Origin: WTFV01 sp965200895
GTDB taxonomy: Bacteria; Acidobacteriota; Vicinamibacteria; Vicinamibacterales; UBA8438
DNA: 64,000 nt
Assembly (NCBI GenBank): GCA_965200895.1
Contig: CBDAVM010000001.1
Span: forward strand, 1,488,001 to 1,552,000
Direction of reading: 5' to 3'
How positions within the stretch are numbered: position 1 is the stretch's first letter; every line of letters begins with the position of its first letter. Positions 60,149 to 64,000 of this stretch are shown piece after piece. Position numbers and translations under genes: made by a program. The notes below the pieces were generated by a model. That model was not told where the DNA came from. It saw only the letters and a program-made list of their open reading frames with translations, and made no database searches.

Positions 60149-62155
60149 CTACTCCGGCAACGCCAGGGCGATCAGCTCCGGCACGTCCCCGCCGATGGTC
60201 AGCGCGATGTACTGCCGGCCCTCGTGCAGGTAGGTCATCGGGGTGCCGATGGCGCCGGCCGGCAGGTCGATCGAGCCGACGATGGCGCCGGTCGCCTTGT
60301 CGCGCGCCACCAGGCGCGGGCCGCCGTCCGTCCCGCCGGCGGACAGGGCGCTCACCAGCAGCGTCTTCGTCAGCACCGGACCGCCGTGCCCCTCGCCGCC
60401 CAGCGGCGGCAGGTCGAGGTCGCGCAGCATGGGGTGGTTGCGGTAGCGGTCTCCGTCGCCGTTGGGCTGCATCCAGGCGTGCTCGCCGGCGTTCAGGTCG
60501 ATGGCCGTCATGCGCGAGTAGGGGGGCTTGAGCAGCGGCAGGCCGCGGGGCATCGTCGGTTGGACGCCGCTGTCGAAGTCGGCCTGCGTGTAGCGCAGGT
60601 TGCCCCCTTCGGCCGGGTCCGGCGTGTAGTACTTGATGACCGAGAAGCGGTTCTCGGACGGCACGTAGAGCAGGCCGGTCTCGGGATCGACGGCCGCCCC
60701 GCTCCAGCTCGCCCCGCCCGCGATATGGGGCCGCTGGATGGTGCCCTGCAGGCCGCCATCGACGCTCAGCATCGGCGGCGTGAACAGCGGCCCGAGCCGG
60801 AAGTTGCGGACTGCCTCGACCGCCAGGGTCCGGATCTCCGGTGTGAAGTCCACCAGATCGTCGATGCTGATGCCCTGGTACTCGAACGGCGGCGGCTTCG
60901 TGGGAAACGGCTGCGTGGGCGACAGCACCTCGCCCTCCAGGTCGGTGTCGGTCTCGACCGGGCGCTCCTCGATGGGCCAGACCGGGTCGCCGGTGGCGCG
61001 GTCGAAGACATAGGTGAAACCCTGCTTGCTGACCTGCGCCAACGCCTTGATCGGCCGGCCGTCCACGGTGATGTCGATGAGGGTCGGCGCGGCGGGGAAG
61101 TCGTAGTCCCAGACGCCGTGGTGGACCGCCTGGAAGTGCCAGACCCGCTGGCCGGTCTCGACGTCGACGGCGACGATGCTCTCGGCGAAGAGGTTGTCGC
61201 CCAGGCGGTGGCCGCCGTAGTAGTCGCTGGTCGGGGTGCCGGTCGGCAGATACACGTAGCCGAGCTCGTCGTCGGCGCTCAGCGGCGGCCAGATGTTGGC
61301 GTTGCCCGAGTAGCGCCACGACTCGTTCAGCCACGTGTCGGCGCCGAAGTCGTCCGCCTGCGGGATGGTGCGGAACACCCAGCGCACGTCACCGGTCCGC
61401 GCGTCCACGCCCTTGACCCAGCCCGGCGGCGCCTCCCGGCGGATGACGAAGTCCGAGATGATGGTCGGCGTGACCACCACGTCGCGGGTGATGACCGGCG
61501 GCGAGGCGACCCCCACCAGGTTGCGCCCCTGGTAGTTGGTTCCGCCGCGCTCGGCCCGGGGGATGCCCTCCATCAGGTCGACGCGGCCGTTGTCGCCGAA
61601 GTCGCGGATCGGCTCGCCGGTGCGCGCGTCGACCGCAATCAGGTACGCCTCGCTCGTGCCCCAGAAGATGCGGGCGTCGTCGCCGTCGCTCCACCAGGCG
61701 AGGCCGCGCGAACGGTAGGCGTGCGTCGGGTCGCCGCCCCGGTAGGCCTGCGGGTCGTGCACCCAGAGGGTCTCGCCGGTGCCCGCATCGACCGCCGCCG
61801 CTTGGTAGAGCGCGGTGGTCAGATACAGCACGCCGTCGATCATCAGCGGCGTCGCCTGCAGGCCGCGGATGGAGATCGGCCGGTCGTCCGCCCGCCGGGG
61901 CAGCGCGTCGACGTCGATGTCGCCGTCGACCGACCGCCAGCGCCAGGCGATGCGCAGGTCGTCGAAGTTGCTCGCGTCGATCTGGTCCAGCGGGGAGTAC
62001 TTCGTGCTGCCGTTGTCGCCGGCGTAGCTGCGCCACTCGCCGTCGACGGCGCCGTACTGCGCGGCGGCGGGCCGGGTCGCGCACAGGAGCGCTGCGACGG
62101 CGACGAGACCTGCGCAGCGCGCGGCGGAGACGAGACCTGCCTGTGGAGCGCGCAT
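60149..62155 (-). CDS. PQQ-dependent (quinoprotein glucose/alcohol dehydrogenase-like) secreted enzyme
   Basis: 668 residues with a signal peptide (CAGLVAVAALLCATRPAAAQ) and the same propeller wording as 18462-20438: WRSYAGDNGSTKYSPLDQID, GWVKGVDARTGDVRWVF, GYVYLPTGTPTSDYYGGHRL, WHFQAVHHGVWDYDFPAAPT and GTPMTYLHEGRQYIALTIGG. GGGAGG precedes the ATG at 62155. It probably oxidises a periplasmic sugar or alcohol. Paralogy with the first copy and with the fragment at 35.7 kb shows repeated duplication of this family. Confidence 0.9.
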   Translation of the reverse strand: MRAPQAGLVSAARCAGLVAVAALLCATRPAAAQYGAVDGEWRSYAGDNGSTKYSPLDQIDASNFDDLRIAWRWRSVDGDIDVDALPRRADDRPISIRGLQATPLMIDGVLYLTTALYQAAAVDAGTGETLWVHDPQAYRGGDPTHAYRSRGLAWWSDGDDARIFWGTSEAYLIAVDARTGEPIRDFGDNGRVDLMEGIPRAERGGTNYQGRNLVGVASPPVITRDVVVTPTIISDFVIRREAPPGWVKGVDARTGDVRWVFRTIPQADDFGADTWLNESWRYSGNANIWPPLSADDELGYVYLPTGTPTSDYYGGHRLGDNLFAESIVAVDVETGQRVWHFQAVHHGVWDYDFPAAPTLIDITVDGRPIKALAQVSKQGFTYVFDRATGDPVWPIEERPVETDTDLEGEVLSPTQPFPTKPPPFEYQGISIDDLVDFTPEIRTLAVEAVRNFRLGPLFTPPMLSVDGGLQGTIQRPHIAGGASWSGAAVDPETGLLYVPSENRFSVIKYYTPDPAEGGNLRYTQADFDSGVQPTMPRGLPLLKPPYSRMTAIDLNAGEHAWMQPNGDGDRYRNHPMLRDLDLPPLGGEGHGGPVLTKTLLVSALSAGGTDGGPRLVARDKATGAIVGSIDLPAGAIGTPMTYLHEGRQYIALTIGGDVPELIALALPE

Positions 62156-62336
62156 CGAATACCTCCCATTGGCCACGGCGACGAGGCCGAACACGCCCCA
62201 TCGTAGCAGCCTGTGGGCCTGTATGGCCGGTATGCGGCGTTGCGGGGCTGACCGATCGCGCAGATGCGACACGCCGGTCCGCCCACGGCGTCCCAAGCCG
62301 TCCGGCGTCGCCGGCTTCGGGAGTATGCTCGGCGTC

Positions 62337-62648
62337 ATGACATCGACCTTCGGCGCCGCGATCCTCGCGGCGCGGGAGCGTGCGGGGCTGACGCAGGGCG
62401 AACTCGCGAAGCGCGTCGGGACATCACCGGGAGCCATCGCGCGCTACGAGTCGGACAGGGTCTGCCCCCGGTTGGAGATCGTCCGACGCCGCGTGGAAGC
62501 GTGCGGTTGTGAGCTGCGCATCGAGGTCGCTCCGGCGAGTCCCCAGCGTCGGGCCGCGGCCGATGCGGCGCTCGCCCGCAGCGTGGAGGATCGCCTGCGG
62601 ACGAACGACGCGTTCACGCGGTTCGCGGCGCAGCTTCGCGATGGATGA
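62337..62648 (+). CDS. XRE-family transcriptional regulator
   Basis: 103 residues. FGAAILAARERAGLTQGELA, KRVGTSPGAIARYESDRVCP and RLEIVRRRVEACGCELRIEV form an XRE helix-turn-helix with a short C-terminal helix typical of antitoxins that sit before nucleotidyltransferase toxins. The start ATG at 62337 is preceded by weak GGGAG at 13 nt. The partner seems truncated directly behind it. Confidence 0.82.
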   Translation: MTSTFGAAILAARERAGLTQGELAKRVGTSPGAIARYESDRVCPRLEIVRRRVEACGCELRIEVAPASPQRRAAADAALARSVEDRLRTNDAFTRFAAQLRDG

Positions 62649-62769
62649 CCCTGACGCCCCGCCGCTCGATTCCGAGATCTTCGCGAGCGGCAGCGCCGCG
62701 CCCGCTCGGTGTGACACGGCGCGCCGATTGCGCTCGCGCCGCCCGCCCGGCGGCAGCCCGGCAACCTGA
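62643..62769 (+). pseudogene. Truncated partner of the XRE regulator (nucleotidyltransferase start?)
   Basis: From the ATG at 62643, MDDPDAPPLDSEIFA resembles the first residues of nucleotidyltransferase-fold proteins coupled to XRE antitoxins, but the sequence then becomes Arg/Pro-rich and stops at 62769 without the GGxAxxxHG core. Similarity is short and from memory. Confidence 0.3.
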
Positions 62770-62784
62770 AATCGGACGCGACGC

Positions 62785-64000
62785 ATGACGGACATCCCGC
62801 TTCGGCTGCGGAAACAGCTCCGGCGGCCGGACGTGCTGGCCATCGCGTTCGGCGCGATGGTCGGCTGGAGCTGGGTCGTCCTCGCGGGCGAGATGATCGT
62901 GCGCGCGGGCGCCGTCGGGTCCATCCTGGCCTTCGGCGTCGGGGCGCTGATGGTCTGGCTGGTGGGGCTCACCTACGCCGAGCTGTCGGCGGCCCTGTCG
63001 CGCGCCGGCGGCGAGCTCAGCTTCACCTTCGTCGCCCTGGGACCCGCCGGGGCGTTCGTCTGCGGCTGGACGCTGGTGCTGGCGTATGTGGCGGTCTGCG
63101 CCTTCGAGGCGGTCGCCCTGCCGACCGTCGCAAGCTACCTCGTCCCCGGCTTCGAGGCGGGGCGCCTCTATACCGTCGCCGGCTGGCCGGTGCAGGCGAG
63201 CTGGGTGCTGACCGGCGTGGCCGGCGCGCTCGTCATCGGCGTCGTCAACTACCGCGGCGTCCGGTTCGCCGCCTTCGTCCAGCGCCTCGCGGTCGGCAGC
63301 CTGCTGCTGGTGGGGCTGGCGTTCTTCCTGCCGGGCGCGGTGCGCGGCGACGCGGCCAACCTGGCGCCCTGGATCACGGGCTGGGAGGGTGTGCTGCGGG
63401 TCGTCATCATGACGCCGTTCCTCTATGTCGGCTTCGACGTCATCCCGCAGCTCGCCGAGGAGATGGACGTTCCGCCGCGCAGCATCGGCCGCGTCATCGT
63501 GCTGTCGATCGCGATGGCGTTCGGCTGGTACGCTCTCGTGCAGTCGACGGTCGGCCTGTCGCTGGATCCCGCCACGCTGGCCGGCCGGGCGTTGCCCACG
63601 GCGGATGCCATGAGCGTTGTGTACGGCAGCCCGTGGGCCGGGCGGGTGCTGGTCGTCGGCGGCGCGTTCGGCATCCTCACAAGCTGGAACGCGTTCTTCC
63701 TGGGCGCGTCGCGGCTGCTGTTCGCGATGGCCCGCGGCGGGATGCTGCCGGCCGTGTTCGCCCGCCTGCACCCGCGCCACGGGTCGCCGGCGGCGGTGGT
63801 CGTGGCCCTCACGGGGATCACCGTCGCCGCGCCGTTCTTCGGCCGGCCCGCCCTGGTGTGGCTGGTGGACGCCGGCGCGCTGGCGACGGTGGTGGCCTAC
63901 CTGCTGGTGGCGGCGGCGTTTCTCGTCATCCGGCGCCGGCACCCGGACCTGCCGCGCCCGTATCGGGTCGCGGCCCCGGCCCTGGTCGGCTGGCTCGCCG
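62785..64000 (+). CDS. APC-family amino acid/polyamine permease (cut by window end)
   Basis: 405 codons are visible, no stop before the edge. About eleven membrane helices: LAIAFGAMVGWSWVVLAGEM, then AELSAALSRAGGELSFTFVA, an APC-type consensus, and SWNAFFLGASRLLFAMARGG MLPAVFARLHPRHGSP in the cytoplasmic loop typical of the family. It imports amino acids or polyamines by proton symport or exchange; substrate unclear. It starts 15 nt after the preceding truncated gene with ATG at 62785; ribosome binding site weak. Confidence 0.88.
   Translation, partial: MTDIPLRLRKQLRRPDVLAIAFGAMVGWSWVVLAGEMIVRAGAVGSILAFGVGALMVWLVGLTYAELSAALSRAGGELSFTFVALGPAGAFVCGWTLVLAYVAVCAFEAVALPTVASYLVPGFEAGRLYTVAGWPVQASWVLTGVAGALVIGVVNYRGVRFAAFVQRLAVGSLLLVGLAFFLPGAVRGDAANLAPWITGWEGVLRVVIMTPFLYVGFDVIPQLAEEMDVPPRSIGRVIVLSIAMAFGWYALVQSTVGLSLDPATLAGRALPTADAMSVVYGSPWAGRVLVVGGAFGILTSWNAFFLGASRLLFAMARGGMLPAVFARLHPRHGSPAAVVVALTGITVAAPFFGRPALVWLVDAGALATVVAYLLVAAAFLVIRRRHPDLPRPYRVAAPALVGWLA

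Noticed and set aside
62090..62145. Repeated GACGAGACCTGC at the start of the second PQQ gene
   Set aside because: Short and inside the signal-peptide coding region; no evidence of a regulatory role.
60086..62206. About 700-codon plus-strand frame
   Set aside because: Shadow of the PQQ dehydrogenase on the minus strand.

Overview
The window is high-GC, gene-dense bacterial chromosome. Its protein repertoire points to Acidobacteriota, most likely class Vicinamibacteria: two operons pairing a DUF1587/1592/1585 cytochrome-like protein with a DUF1552 protein, a DUF1501 plus DUF1549/1553 pair, two secreted PQQ-type dehydrogenases, three secreted ankyrin proteins and two copies of a secreted 'APDLQGVWD' family. 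This assignment is inferred from gene content; there is no rRNA or tRNA in the window. No CRISPR array or intact insertion sequence was seen.

Layout. 1-8.6 kb: corrinoid (B12) uptake and salvage. A cobalamin riboswitch precedes a BtuC-type permease; cobO, a BtuF-like lipoprotein, cobD/cbiB and cbiZ follow. A frameshifted secreted HEXXH protein, a PuuD-like membrane protein and a lone CoxS-type [2Fe-2S] subunit are mixed in. 9.3-12.4 kb: collapsed defence island. It holds remnants of an SNF2-type helicase, a DUF1156 methylase and a DUF499 ATPase, with an orphan DUF2384 antitoxin and an HTH-HicB/HicA pair. 12.5-20.4 kb: DUF1592/DUF1552 operon, ankyrin protein, PQQ dehydrogenase. 20.5-22.4 kb: nucleotidyltransferase pair and a truncated AAA/PD-(D/E)XK gene.

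22.5-29.6 kb: the most interesting block. Two tandem, previously unfamiliar double-glycine leader peptides (29413-29610 and 29143-29334, minus strand) are followed by an HlyD adaptor, a C39-peptidase ABC exporter and a second NHLM-type ABC protein. No modifying enzyme is present. The HlyD gene carries a frameshift and the second ABC gene an in-frame stop, so the exporter may be decaying or the assembly may contain errors.

29.8-37.2 kb: DUF4143 ATPase, then a gene graveyard (coiled-coil protein, YceI, LexA-like, glycosyltransferase, PQQ and NucS-like fragments) containing a methylase-HNH fusion that has lost its catalytic DPPF segment, a second ankyrin protein and a double lipocalin lipoprotein. 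37.2-41.5 kb: complete potADBC polyamine-type importer. 41.5-57.0 kb: secreted metabolic proteins (MBL-fold, QGVWD family, DUF1592/DUF1552, ankyrin, DUF1501, PSD1). 57.1-60.1 kb: MazF-type toxin pair, DUF4143 and outer-membrane protein remnants, and an AAA ATPase-DUF4276 pair. 60.1-64.0 kb: second PQQ dehydrogenase, XRE regulator and an APC permease cut by the window edge.

A recurring oddity is tandem duplication of short segments, mostly with a 60-78 nt period, at gene ends (cobO, cbiZ, 44.7 kb, 45.1 kb) and elsewhere (10.9 kb, inside hicB, and a 54-nt case at the start of the PSD1 gene). Frequent frameshifts and internal deletions show either heavy pseudogenisation or assembly error; raw reads would separate the two.
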